Notes under the pieces: generated by a model
Told to the model about the DNA's origin: nothing
Seen by the model: only the letters and a program-made list of their open reading frames with translations
The model's database searches: none
Part shown: piece after piece, positions 6,985-13,269 of the stretch
How the letters are laid out: each line of letters opens with the position of its first letter
Position numbering within the stretch: the first letter of the stretch is position 1
Source of the DNA: an uncultured Gemmatimonadota bacterium
GTDB taxonomy: Bacteria > Gemmatimonadota > Gemmatimonadetes > Gemmatimonadales > Gemmatimonadaceae
Length of the DNA: 13,269 nucleotides
Reading direction: 5' to 3'
Assembly (NCBI GenBank): GCA_903906325.1
Contig: CAIVJV010000088.1
Location: 1 to 13,269, forward strand
Position numbers and translations under genes: made by a program

Positions 6985-7440
6985 CTACTTGGTCCGGCGC
7001 CCGGCGACCTTCGAGCCGTCCCCGGCCATCGACCACTCGCCCTGCGCGGCATCGCCGTCAAAATCGAGCGTGATCTTGGCAGGGTCCCCGGTGGGCGCGA
7101 CGAAGGAGATCACCATTCGCTTCCCGGTGAGGGTCGCCTCGGAGATCGGGAAGGGGGGGAACAAGGCGCTCGAGACGGTGCCGGCCCACTTGCCATCGGA
7201 GAGCTTGTAGAGATCGAGGGCGACCTCGAGCTGCTGGCCCAGGGCGTTGAGGCCGAGGGACCATTTCCCGGCAGGATCGTAGGACGCCGAGGAGGCCGGC
7301 GCGGGCGCCGCGGCGGGGGCGGCGACGGCAGCAGGGGCCGCCACAGGGGCGGGGGCCGCGGCCGGCGCGGGCATCGTCCCTGCCGACTGGCAGGCGGTGA
7401 CGAGGACGAGTGCGAGAGGAGCCAGGGTCAGTGGGCGCAT
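6985..7440 (-). CDS. Small lipoprotein with Ala/Pro-rich linker and beta-rich C-terminal domain
   Basis: The 151-aa protein begins with a type-II signal peptide (MRPLTLAPLALVLVTAC). The lipobox VTAC places the lipidated cysteine at residue 17. Residues 24-49 are almost entirely Ala and Pro, a flexible tether. Residues about 54-151 form a compact domain opening DPAGKW, with alternating hydrophobic strands and recurring turns (DGKWAGTV, TLTGKRM, GDAAQGEWS, ending GSKVAGRRT). This suggests a small beta-barrel or lipocalin-like fold. I do not recognise a named family and no catalytic motif is evident. It is convergent with the ABC exporter (3 bp between stops) and divergent from the MFS gene (49 bp between starts). 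A periplasm-facing or outer-membrane-anchored position is inferred from the lipobox. On the - strand, CAGAAT in the divergent gap (complement of 7470-7475) is a possible -10. Function is unknown. Confidence 0.82.
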   Translation of the reverse strand: MRPLTLAPLALVLVTACQSAGTMPAPAAAPAPVAAPAAVAAPAAAPAPASSASYDPAGKWSLGLNALGQQLEVALDLYKLSDGKWAGTVSSALFPPFPISEATLTGKRMVISFVAPTGDPAKITLDFDGDAAQGEWSMAGDGSKVAGRRTK

Positions 7441-7477
7441 GGGGCAGTCGGGGTGGGAGTGGATGCGTGCATTCTGC

Positions 7478-7483
7478 TAGATT
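7478..7483 (+). promoter_or_regulatory. Candidate leaderless promoter -10 (TAGATT) for the MFS gene
   Basis: TAGATT ends exactly 6 nt before the ATG at 7490, so RNA polymerase would start at or within 1 nt of the start codon. No Shine-Dalgarno lies between (GCCGCG). It matches TATAAT at four of six positions and fits the TANNNT form common for leaderless genes. It is nearly identical in sequence, and identical in spacing, to TAGAAT at 9329-9334. No -35 is evident. Confidence 0.45.
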
Positions 7484-7489
7484 GCCGCG

Positions 7490-8707
7490 ATGTCCGACAC
7501 CCCCCGGACCTCCCCGCGGCTCGGCGCGGTCGCGGCCGCGACCTTCCTGACCCTCGTCCCCGTCACCCTCCTCGTCCCGGCGCTGACCGAATTGGTCGTC
7601 GACCGCCATGGGGGGACGCGGTTCCAGGCCCACCTCTTCGTCGCGCTGAACCAACTGGCGGGGGTGCTCGCGGTGCCGTTCGCGATGCGGTGGATGAAGC
7701 GCCGACGCGCGGCGGGCCACGATGCCGCCGGGAGGGAGACCCGCGCCTGGATCGCGATCCTCTTGGCCCTCGATGCCGTGGCCTTCCTCGGGATGGGGGC
7801 CGCCGATTCGCTCGGCGCCCTCTTCGCCTGGCGTACCGTGGACGGGCTCACGCATCTCCCGGCGCTCAGCTTCCTCATGATCGCCGCCAATCGCGCGGGG
7901 GGGGAGCGGCGCGGCGCCTCACTCGGGATCGTCGCGACGGCGCTGATGATCGGCGTCGGCGTGGGGCTGCCGGTGGGTGGCGTGCTCGCCAACCGGGACC
8001 CGCACCTCGTCTACCCCGTGGGCGCGGCGCTCCTCGGCCTCGCCGCCTGCACCGCCCTCGCCACGCCGACCGTGGCGCTCCGGGGCGAGCGTCCACACTC
8101 GCGCTACGGCTGGGATCGCCGGCGCCTCGCGAGCTGGATGCCGCTCGCCTACGGCTTCGCTGACCGCTTCCTGATCGGGGTCTTCTCCTCGACCTTCACG
8201 ATCTTCCTCACCGAGGTGCATGGGCTCGACCCGGCCACGCGCGGGATGCTCATGTCGCTCTTCCTCTTCCCCTTCGCCCTGCTCTGCTGGCCGGCGGGGC
8301 GCGCGGCGGACCGCTTCGGCTGGTTCGGCCCGATCCTCCTCGGCAACATCGGCTTCGGGCTCCTCTACGCCACCTACGGCGTGCTCCCGCTCGGATGGCT
8401 CCCGGCGGCGATGATCGTCTCCGGTGCGCTGAGTGCCCTGATGTTCTCGCCGAGCCTCGTCCTGGTGAGCGAGTTCGCACGGCGGGGCGCCGGCGAGGGG
8501 CTGTTCGGGGTGTTCCAGGTCGCGGGGTCGTTCGGCTTCCTCGCCGGGCCGATCGTCGGCGGGGTCCTTGTGGAGGGGCTCCGGACGTCCGCGGGCGACC
8601 CCCGCTGGGCGACGATCTTCTCGAGCGTGGGGATCGCGCTGGTGCTGCTCGGGGTGGTGAGCTGGCGGGTCCTTGGGCGGCTGCACCGCGAATGGGAGAC
8701 CGCATGA
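7490..8707 (+). CDS. Major facilitator superfamily permease, 12 membrane segments
   Basis: The 405-aa protein has about 12 hydrophobic helices in two halves of six. These include residues about 12-36, 48-70, 84-105, 108-132, 141-164 and 172-196 in the N-half, and a similar series from about 212 to 395. A motif-A-like loop, GRAADRFG, lies between the eighth and ninth helices. The equivalent loop in the N-half (MKRRRAAGHDAAGRE) is basic but lacks the motif. These features fit a secondary transporter of the inner membrane; the substrate is not recognisable. The ATG at 7490 directly follows a TAGATT element, suggesting a leaderless message. The stop shares four bases (ATGA) with the start of the acyltransferase gene, so the two are very probably co-translated. 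That pairing raises the possibility of a lipid-related substrate, but I see no specific LplT signature. Confidence 0.88.
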   Translation: MSDTPRTSPRLGAVAAATFLTLVPVTLLVPALTELVVDRHGGTRFQAHLFVALNQLAGVLAVPFAMRWMKRRRAAGHDAAGRETRAWIAILLALDAVAFLGMGAADSLGALFAWRTVDGLTHLPALSFLMIAANRAGGERRGASLGIVATALMIGVGVGLPVGGVLANRDPHLVYPVGAALLGLAACTALATPTVALRGERPHSRYGWDRRRLASWMPLAYGFADRFLIGVFSSTFTIFLTEVHGLDPATRGMLMSLFLFPFALLCWPAGRAADRFGWFGPILLGNIGFGLLYATYGVLPLGWLPAAMIVSGALSALMFSPSLVLVSEFARRGAGEGLFGVFQVAGSFGFLAGPIVGGVLVEGLRTSAGDPRWATIFSSVGIALVLLGVVSWRVLGRLHREWETA

Positions 8708-9324
8708 CCGTCGCCGAACGCATCGGGGGACGGGTCCAGGTGCCGCGCATCCCACCGGGGACGCCACGCCGTGGGAACCCGATCCTCCAGCGCCTCATGA
8801 TCGCCCTGCTGCGCCTCACCGGGTGGCGCTTCACCGGCACCGACTTCCCCGATGTGCCGCGGATGGTGTTGATCGTCGCGCCGCACACCTCGAACTGGGA
8901 TTTCCCCCTCGGGGTGATGGCGATGTACGCGCTCCGCATCCGCGGGACCTATCTCGGGAAGCACACCCTCTTCCGCTTCCCGCTCGGGATCCTGATGCGC
9001 TTCCTCGGCGGCGTCCCGGTGGATCGCTCGGCGAGTCAGGACGTGGTCGAGCAGACGGTCGCGATCGCGCGGGGGATGGACCGCGCGATCATCGTCCTCG
9101 CCCCGGAGGGGACGCGCCAGTTGACCCCCAGGTGGAAGTCGGGGTTCTACCGCATCGCGCAGCAGGGGGGGATGCCGATCTTCCCGGTGGCCTTCGACTA
9201 CGCGCACAAGGAGATCCGGTTCTTCCCCCTCTTCCACCCGACCGGGGATCTGGAGGCCGACCTCGCCGCCCTCCGGGCGAACTTCACCCCCCAGATGGCG
9301 AGGTATCCCGCCCAGTACGCCTGA
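8704..9324 (+). CDS. PlsC-type lysophospholipid / glycerol-phosphate acyltransferase
   Basis: The 206-aa protein carries both signature blocks of the PlsC acyltransferase fold. The HX4D catalytic motif is HTSNWD at residues 61-66. The phosphate-binding EGTR motif is at 135-138 (APEGTRQ). KHTLFRFPLG and GGVPVDRS at the expected intermediate positions are typical of the small bacterial subgroup. Enzymes of this family transfer acyl groups to lysophosphatidate or related lysolipids at the cytoplasmic face of the inner membrane. The acceptor here is not determined, and this short form need not be the housekeeping PlsC. The start is ATG at 8704, overlapping the MFS stop (ATGA), with GGGAGA just upstream as a plausible ribosome-binding site. 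The frame is open further upstream, but that region is the MFS gene in another frame. Only 16 bp separate its stop from the next gene. Confidence 0.9.
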   Translation: MTVAERIGGRVQVPRIPPGTPRRGNPILQRLMIALLRLTGWRFTGTDFPDVPRMVLIVAPHTSNWDFPLGVMAMYALRIRGTYLGKHTLFRFPLGILMRFLGGVPVDRSASQDVVEQTVAIARGMDRAIIVLAPEGTRQLTPRWKSGFYRIAQQGGMPIFPVAFDYAHKEIRFFPLFHPTGDLEADLAALRANFTPQMARYPAQYA

Positions 9325-9328
9325 GCGG

Positions 9329-9334
9329 TAGAAT
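9329..9334 (+). promoter_or_regulatory. Candidate leaderless promoter -10 (TAGAAT) for the isomerase gene
   Basis: TAGAAT, preceded by GG, lies in the 16-bp gap after the acyltransferase stop and ends exactly 6 nt before the ATG at 9341. It matches TATAAT at five of six positions. The intervening CTCCCC is pyrimidine-rich and cannot act as a Shine-Dalgarno. Spacing and sequence mirror the element before the MFS gene. It would separate the sugar-oxidation genes from the MFS-acyltransferase pair as a new transcription unit. Confidence 0.45.
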
Positions 9335-9340
9335 CTCCCC

Positions 9341-10207
9341 ATGACCTCTCGCCGCCACTTCCTCCTCGGGCTCGGCGCCTCGGCCCTCGCCCCGCTGGCC
9401 CTGCGAGCCCTCCCTGCGATGGAGCGTCTGGAGATGACTGGATCCGATGGGGCCCCGCTGCGGGGCGTGGGGGTGCAGCTCTACATGCTGCGTGAGGCGA
9501 TGCGGACCGATCCCGAGGGGACGCTCGCGCGCATCGCGCAGACGGGGTTCACGGAGGTCGAATGGTGGGGCCGCTGGGGCCGGACGCCACAGCAGCTGCG
9601 GGCGACGCTCGACGCGCACGGGCTCCGCTCCCCCTCGGCGCACTTCGGCCTCGACGATCTCCTCCCCGACCGTCTGCCGGCGGTGTTGGAGGCTGCCGAG
9701 GTGATGGGGCAGCGGACGTTGATCGTCGCGTCGACGACCAAGGCACAGAACGGGACGCTCGAGGCGTGGCAGCGGACGGCGGCGGCACTCACGGCCGCGG
9801 GGCGCACCGCCGCGGCACGTGGGATCCGTGTGGGCTATCACAATCACGACTACGAATTCCAGCGCGTCGGGGATCAGACCCTGATCGAGATCCTCCTCGC
9901 CGAGACCGATCCCGCCGTGGTGGATCTCGAGCTCGATTGTTTCTGGGCCTTCAAGGCGGGGCAGGACCCGATCGCCTTCCTCACGCGGTATCGCGACCGG
10001 ATCACGATGCTCCATGTGAAGGACTCCACCGCCGCGCCGGAGTATGCGCAGCGCGACGTGGGCGCCGGGGTGATCGACTGGCGTTCCCTTCTGCGCACCG
10101 CCCTCGCGGGGCGGGTGGCGCATCTCTACGTCGAGCACGATGCCCCCGCCGATGCGTGGGCCACCGCGAAGGCCGGCCGCACCTATCTGCAGTCGATCGG
10201 CTACTGA
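9341..10207 (+). CDS. Tat-exported sugar phosphate isomerase/epimerase-like TIM-barrel protein
   Basis: The 288-aa protein starts with a twin-arginine signal (SRRHFLLG at residues 3-10, hydrophobic run to about 24), so the mature protein should be periplasmic. The rest is an AP-endonuclease-2/xylose-isomerase-type TIM barrel: GVQLYMLREAM at 44-54, TEVEWWG at 71-77, YHNHDYEF at 166-173, VDLELDCFW at 194-202, HVKDS at 225-229 and YVEHDAP at 263-269. The acidic and His residues in these blocks are the likely metal ligands. Relatives interconvert sugars or cleave 3-keto-glycosides. Its position directly upstream of a GMC dehydrogenase and its small subunit suggests work on an oxidised sugar or glycoside. 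That role is inferred, and the name 'sugar phosphate' should not be taken literally for an exported protein. TAGAAT 6 nt upstream suggests leaderless expression. Confidence 0.88.
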   Translation: MTSRRHFLLGLGASALAPLALRALPAMERLEMTGSDGAPLRGVGVQLYMLREAMRTDPEGTLARIAQTGFTEVEWWGRWGRTPQQLRATLDAHGLRSPSAHFGLDDLLPDRLPAVLEAAEVMGQRTLIVASTTKAQNGTLEAWQRTAAALTAAGRTAAARGIRVGYHNHDYEFQRVGDQTLIEILLAETDPAVVDLELDCFWAFKAGQDPIAFLTRYRDRITMLHVKDSTAAPEYAQRDVGAGVIDWRSLLRTALAGRVAHLYVEHDAPADAWATAKAGRTYLQSIGY

Positions 10208-10224
10208 CCCTCTTCCCCCCCGCC

Positions 10225-11922
10225 ATGACTCAGCCTCGCTCCACCACATATGACGTCGCCATCGTCGGCTCGGGTGCCGGCGGCGGGATGGCGGCGTACC
10301 AACTCACCAAGGCCGGCGCGAAGGTCGTGATGCTCGAGGCCGGGAGTTGGTGGGACAACGCCGACCCCAAGTACTCGGCGATGCTCCAGATGCCGTACGA
10401 CTCGCCGCGGCGTGGCGCGTCGACGCCGGATCGCCCCTTCGGGGAGTGGGACGCCTGCATCGGGGGGTGGACGATCCCCGGCGAGCCGTACACCAAGGCG
10501 GAGGGGACCAAGTTCGATTGGTGGCGTGGCCGCATGCTCGGCGGGCGCACCAATCACTGGGGGCGCATCTCGCTCCGATTCGGGCCCGATGATTTCCGGC
10601 GGAAGTCGCTTGACGGGATGGGCGATGACTGGCCGATCTCCTACGACGACCTGAAGCCGTGGTACGACGAGGTCGATCGGTTGATCGGGATCTTCGGGAG
10701 CCTCGAGAACCTCCCGAACGATCCGGACGGGATCTTCCACCCCGCGCCGGCGCCGCGCTACTACGAGCGCGTGGTGAAGGAGACCTGTGACACGATGGGG
10801 GTCACCTGCATCCCGGCGCGCCTCTCGGTGATCACCAAGCCCCTCAACGGGCGGTCGCCGTGCCATTACTGCGGGCAGTGCAACCGCGGGTGCATGACGA
10901 ACTCCAACTTCTCGTCGCCCAACGTGCTGATCTTCCCCGCGATGAAGACGGGGAACCTCACGCTGATCACCGACGCGATGGCGCGTGAGGTGCTCACCGG
11001 CCCCGATGGGCGCGCGACCGGCGTGGCGTACGTCGACAAGAGGACGGGAGAGGATCGCGAAGTGCGGGCGCGGATCGTCGTGCTCGCGGCGAGCGCACTC
11101 GAGTCGGCGCGGTTGCTGCTCAACTCGAAGTCCTCGCGGCACCCGAACGGGCTCGCCAATGCGAGCGGGGTCGTCGGGCGCTACATCACCGACACCACCG
11201 GCACCGATGTGGCGGGGTTCATCCCGCGCCTCGTGGATGTCCCGCGCCACAACGCCGACGGCGTGGGGGGCGGCCACATCTACATGCCCTGGTGGCTCGA
11301 CAACACGAAGCTCGACTTCCCCCGCGGCTATCACATCGAGGTCTGGGGGGGGCTCGGGATGCCGAGCTATGGCTTCATGGGGGGCATCCAGAGCTATCCC
11401 GAGGGGGGTGGCTATGGCGCCGACCTCAAGCAGCAGTACCGCAAGTACTGGGGCGCGACCGTCGGCTTCTCCGGCCGCGGGGAGATGATCCCCAACGAGA
11501 AGAGCTTCGTCGAGATCGACCCGACGGTGAAGGATCGCTTCGGGATCCCCGTACTCCGCGTGCACTGGGAGTGGCGCGACTCCGAATACCTGCAGGTGAA
11601 GCATATGCAGGAGACCTTCCGCGCGATCATCGCCGAGATGGGGGGCGAGGTCTGGAGCGCGATGCCGACCAAGGAGCAGGGGTACGGGATCGCGAACGGC
11701 GGGGCGATCATCCACGAGCTCGGTGGGGTGCGCATGGGGAAGCGCGCGAACGACTCCGCGCTCAACGCCAACTGTCAGGCGTGGGACTGCGACAACCTCT
11801 TCGTCGCCGACGGCGGCCCCTTCGTCTCACAGGCGGACAAGAACCCCACCTGGACGATCCTCGCGCTCTCGATGCGTACCAGTGACCACATCATCCGGCA
11901 GCGCCGCGCGGGGGCCCTCTAA
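10225..11922 (+). CDS. GMC-family FAD-dependent sugar/alcohol dehydrogenase, large subunit, with putative Fe-S motif
   Basis: The 565-aa protein opens with a Rossmann FAD site (YDVAIVGSGAGGGMAA, residues 9-24, then VVMLEAG). GGRTNHWG follows; its His111 aligns by motif with the flavin-linking His of pyranose 2-oxidase-like enzymes. The C-terminal GMC domain has HELGGVRMG with His497 and NPTW with Asn540, the expected catalytic pair 43 residues apart. CHYCGQCNRGC at 213-223 contains Cys213, Cys219 and Cys223 in CX5CX3C spacing, matching the [3Fe-4S] ligands of the FAD glucose dehydrogenase large subunit from Burkholderia cepacia, plus an extra Cys216. The subunit-3-like gene follows with a 1-bp overlap, supporting a dehydrogenase that passes electrons onward rather than an oxidase. 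It has no signal peptide, so export by hitchhiking on the small subunit is likely. The start ATG at 10225 sits after a pyrimidine-only stretch with no Shine-Dalgarno. The exact sugar and carbon oxidised are unknown. Confidence 0.92.
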   Translation: MTQPRSTTYDVAIVGSGAGGGMAAYQLTKAGAKVVMLEAGSWWDNADPKYSAMLQMPYDSPRRGASTPDRPFGEWDACIGGWTIPGEPYTKAEGTKFDWWRGRMLGGRTNHWGRISLRFGPDDFRRKSLDGMGDDWPISYDDLKPWYDEVDRLIGIFGSLENLPNDPDGIFHPAPAPRYYERVVKETCDTMGVTCIPARLSVITKPLNGRSPCHYCGQCNRGCMTNSNFSSPNVLIFPAMKTGNLTLITDAMAREVLTGPDGRATGVAYVDKRTGEDREVRARIVVLAASALESARLLLNSKSSRHPNGLANASGVVGRYITDTTGTDVAGFIPRLVDVPRHNADGVGGGHIYMPWWLDNTKLDFPRGYHIEVWGGLGMPSYGFMGGIQSYPEGGGYGADLKQQYRKYWGATVGFSGRGEMIPNEKSFVEIDPTVKDRFGIPVLRVHWEWRDSEYLQVKHMQETFRAIIAEMGGEVWSAMPTKEQGYGIANGGAIIHELGGVRMGKRANDSALNANCQAWDCDNLFVADGGPFVSQADKNPTWTILALSMRTSDHIIRQRRAGAL

Positions 11923-12560
11923 TGTCTGAGATGAATCGACGGGACGCATTGCAGCATCTCCTCGCCATGCCGGCGGGGCTGGTGATCGCCCCGGAGGTGG
12001 TGGAGCGGGCGGCCGCGCATGTGGAGGCGGCGCTCAGTCCCACCCACCACGAGGCGCCGGGCACCCAGGGCCAGCCGCCCGCGAAGCCGGCCCCCCGCCC
12101 CGCGTATCAGCCGAAGCAGTTCACCACCGACGAATGGCGGCTCCTGCGTGTGCTCGTGGATTACGTGATCCCGCGCGATGCACGGTCCGGGAGCGCCACC
12201 GATGCCGGGGTCCCCGAGTTCATGGACTTCATGCTCGGCGAGTACGCGAGCATGCGGACCTGGATGAAGAACGGGCTCGGGTGGATGAACGCCGAGTGTC
12301 GGTCGCGGTTCGGGAAGGGATTCGTGAGCTGCACCGATGCGCAGCGGCGTGAGGTGCTCGATGCGATCGCGTATCCCAAGAAGGCGGCCGCGGCGATGAA
12401 GCCCGGCGTCGACTTCTTCAACAATCTGCGGAATCTCACCGCGAGCGGGTTCTGGTCGAGCCGGATCGGGGTGAAGGATCTGGGCTACATCGGGAATGTG
12501 CCGGTCGCGAAGTGGGAGGGGACACCGCCGCAGGTGCTGGCGTGGCTCAAGCGGGCGTGA
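11922..12560 (+). CDS. Gluconate 2-dehydrogenase subunit 3-family protein (small subunit of the GMC dehydrogenase)
   Basis: The 212-aa protein has an N-terminal twin-arginine-like segment (NRRDALQHLLAM, Arg6-Arg7) with a moderately hydrophobic stretch to about residue 24. A Pro/Ala-rich linker (about 43-65) follows, then a helical domain from about 67 opening FTTDEWRLLRVLVDYVIPRD and then AGVPEFMDFML, the characteristic start of the Gluconate_2-dh3 family. Such subunits escort and stabilise GMC-type dehydrogenase catalytic subunits and often carry the Tat signal for both. The ATG at 11922 overlaps the large-subunit stop by one base (TAATG). A second ATG at 11931 would keep the RR motif and is possible. 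The canonical SRRxFLK motif is imperfect, so Tat export is likely but not certain. No cytochrome c subunit follows. Confidence 0.87.
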   Translation: MSEMNRRDALQHLLAMPAGLVIAPEVVERAAAHVEAALSPTHHEAPGTQGQPPAKPAPRPAYQPKQFTTDEWRLLRVLVDYVIPRDARSGSATDAGVPEFMDFMLGEYASMRTWMKNGLGWMNAECRSRFGKGFVSCTDAQRREVLDAIAYPKKAAAAMKPGVDFFNNLRNLTASGFWSSRIGVKDLGYIGNVPVAKWEGTPPQVLAWLKRA

Positions 12561-12565
12561 TCGCC

Positions 12566-13269
12566 ATGCTGCGAGGGACGGTGCGTGGAGGGATCACCGC
12601 GGCTCTCCTGATGGTGGGCAGTGTGTCGTCACCGGCGCAGGTGCGTTCGTCGACCGCGTCCCTCGCCCGTTCGCTCCTCACCGAGATGATCGCCGCACGC
12701 ACCACGGTGGAAGGGAGCACCACGCCACTCGTGGAATCCCTCGCCGCACGCTTCCGTGCGGCGGGGGTGCCCGCCGCCGATGTGATGATCCTCGGCGCGG
12801 GGGAGCGGAACCGGAACCTCGTCGTACGGCTCCGCGGGCGTGATCGGGCGGCGCAGCCGCGCCTCTTCCTCGCGCATCTGGATGTGGTGGGCGTCGACTC
12901 CGCGGCCTGGCGCACGAATCCATGGGCGCTCACCGAGCGCGACGGGATGCTCTACGGGCGGGGCGTGCAGGACGACAAAGGGCCTGCCGCCGCGCTCTCG
13001 GCGGCCTTCCTCGATCTGGTGCGGGGGAAGGTCGTCCCCGAGCGTGACCTGATCCTCGCGCTGACCGCTGGCGAGGAATCGGGGGAGGACAATGGGGTCG
13101 ACTGGCTGGTCCGCAACCGACCCGAGCTCGTGCGCGCGGAGTTCGTGGTGAACGCCGATGGGGGCGGTGGCGAGGTGCTCGATGGGCGCCCCGTGGCGTT
13201 CAACGTGCAGGCGGCGGAGAAGGTCTATCTCGATCTCACATTGACGGCGCGCGGGCCGGGCGGACACAG
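12566..13269 (+). CDS. Exported M20-family metallopeptidase, 3' truncated by window end
   Basis: Translation from the ATG at 12566 gives 234 residues before the window ends. The N-terminus looks like a Sec signal (MLRGTVRGGITAALLMVG, predicted cut near SPAQ). M20 di-zinc motifs follow in order: FLAHLDVV with His104, GRGVQDDKGP with bridging Asp136, AGEESGED with catalytic-base Glu170 and ligand Glu171, NADGGG with Asp198, and GPGGH ending at His234, the start of the dimerisation domain. All visible catalytic positions are intact. Family members hydrolyse dipeptides, acylated amino acids or related amides. An in-frame GTG at 12557 overlaps the previous stop as GTGA, like the queC-queE junction, and is an alternative start. 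The tight spacing suggests co-transcription with the dehydrogenase genes, but no obvious metabolic link is visible. Confidence 0.88.
   Translation, partial: MLRGTVRGGITAALLMVGSVSSPAQVRSSTASLARSLLTEMIAARTTVEGSTTPLVESLAARFRAAGVPAADVMILGAGERNRNLVVRLRGRDRAAQPRLFLAHLDVVGVDSAAWRTNPWALTERDGMLYGRGVQDDKGPAAALSAAFLDLVRGKVVPERDLILALTAGEESGEDNGVDWLVRNRPELVRAEFVVNADGGGGEVLDGRPVAFNVQAAEKVYLDLTLTARGPGGH

Noticed and set aside
7270..7385. Repetitive GCC/GGC-rich stretch in the lipoprotein gene as a nucleotide repeat
   Set aside because: It simply encodes the Ala/Pro-rich linker, and there is no regular repeat unit at DNA level.
9562..10224. Upstream in-frame extension of the GMC gene to 9562
   Set aside because: The added residues are an out-of-frame reading of the isomerase gene, and the FAD-binding fold begins just after the ATG at 10225, as in the family.
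9284..11715. Long - strand open frames (9284-10249 and 10201-11715) opposite the isomerase and GMC genes
   Set aside because: These have the same shadow composition, no signal or domain motifs, and the + strand genes are intact and co-linear.
1..13269. CRISPR arrays, insertion sequences, tRNAs, phage or defence genes
   Set aside because: None was found by eye: no spaced direct repeats, transposase motifs, cloverleaf-like elements or toxin-antitoxin pairs. No intergenic stretch exceeds about 200 bp.

Overview
The window is about 13.3 kb of very GC-rich bacterial DNA, almost fully coding, with short intergenic gaps and several genes joined by 1-4 bp overlaps. No rRNA, tRNA or taxonomic marker is present. 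A TonB-dependent receptor implies a Gram-negative outer membrane. The combination of a CarboxypepD_reg-type receptor, an Ala/Pro-rich lipoprotein and a Tat-exported TIM-barrel/GMC oxidoreductase module is the style of Gemmatimonadota or a related high-GC diderm. That assignment is an inference. No mobile element, CRISPR array, phage gene or obvious defence system was seen, so this looks like ordinary chromosome.

Layout, left to right. (1) Positions 2-1954, + strand: the 3' two thirds of an agmatine deiminase-family gene, then queC and queE, which make the 7-deazaguanine precursor preQ0. The three are separated by 1 bp and joined by a 4 bp overlap. (2) Positions 1955-2153: an intergenic region with a telomere-like heptamer array (C-rich on +, G-quadruplex-capable on -) and a leader hairpin. 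(3) Positions 2154-5030: a stand-alone TonB-dependent receptor ending in a perfect 16-bp hairpin. (4) Positions 5137-6981: an MsbA/MDR-type ABC exporter half-transporter, convergent with (5) a small lipoprotein gene at 6985-7440 on the - strand. (6) Positions 7490-9324: an MFS permease and a PlsC-type acyltransferase coupled by an ATGA overlap. (7) Positions 9341-12560: a Tat-exported sugar isomerase/epimerase-like TIM barrel, a GMC dehydrogenase with a putative Fe-S motif, and its gluconate-2-dehydrogenase subunit-3-like partner. Together these look like a periplasmic sugar-oxidising module. (8) Positions 12557/12566-13269: the 5' part of an exported M20 metallopeptidase that runs off the window.

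The most interesting signals outside genes are two TAGAWT hexamers placed exactly 6 nt before a start codon, as expected for leaderless transcripts (MFS gene and isomerase gene), and the heptamer array. I found no clearly undescribed biological system. The best candidates for follow-up are the sugar-oxidation module, the leaderless promoter motif, and a duplicated helical motif in the receptor's barrel region.
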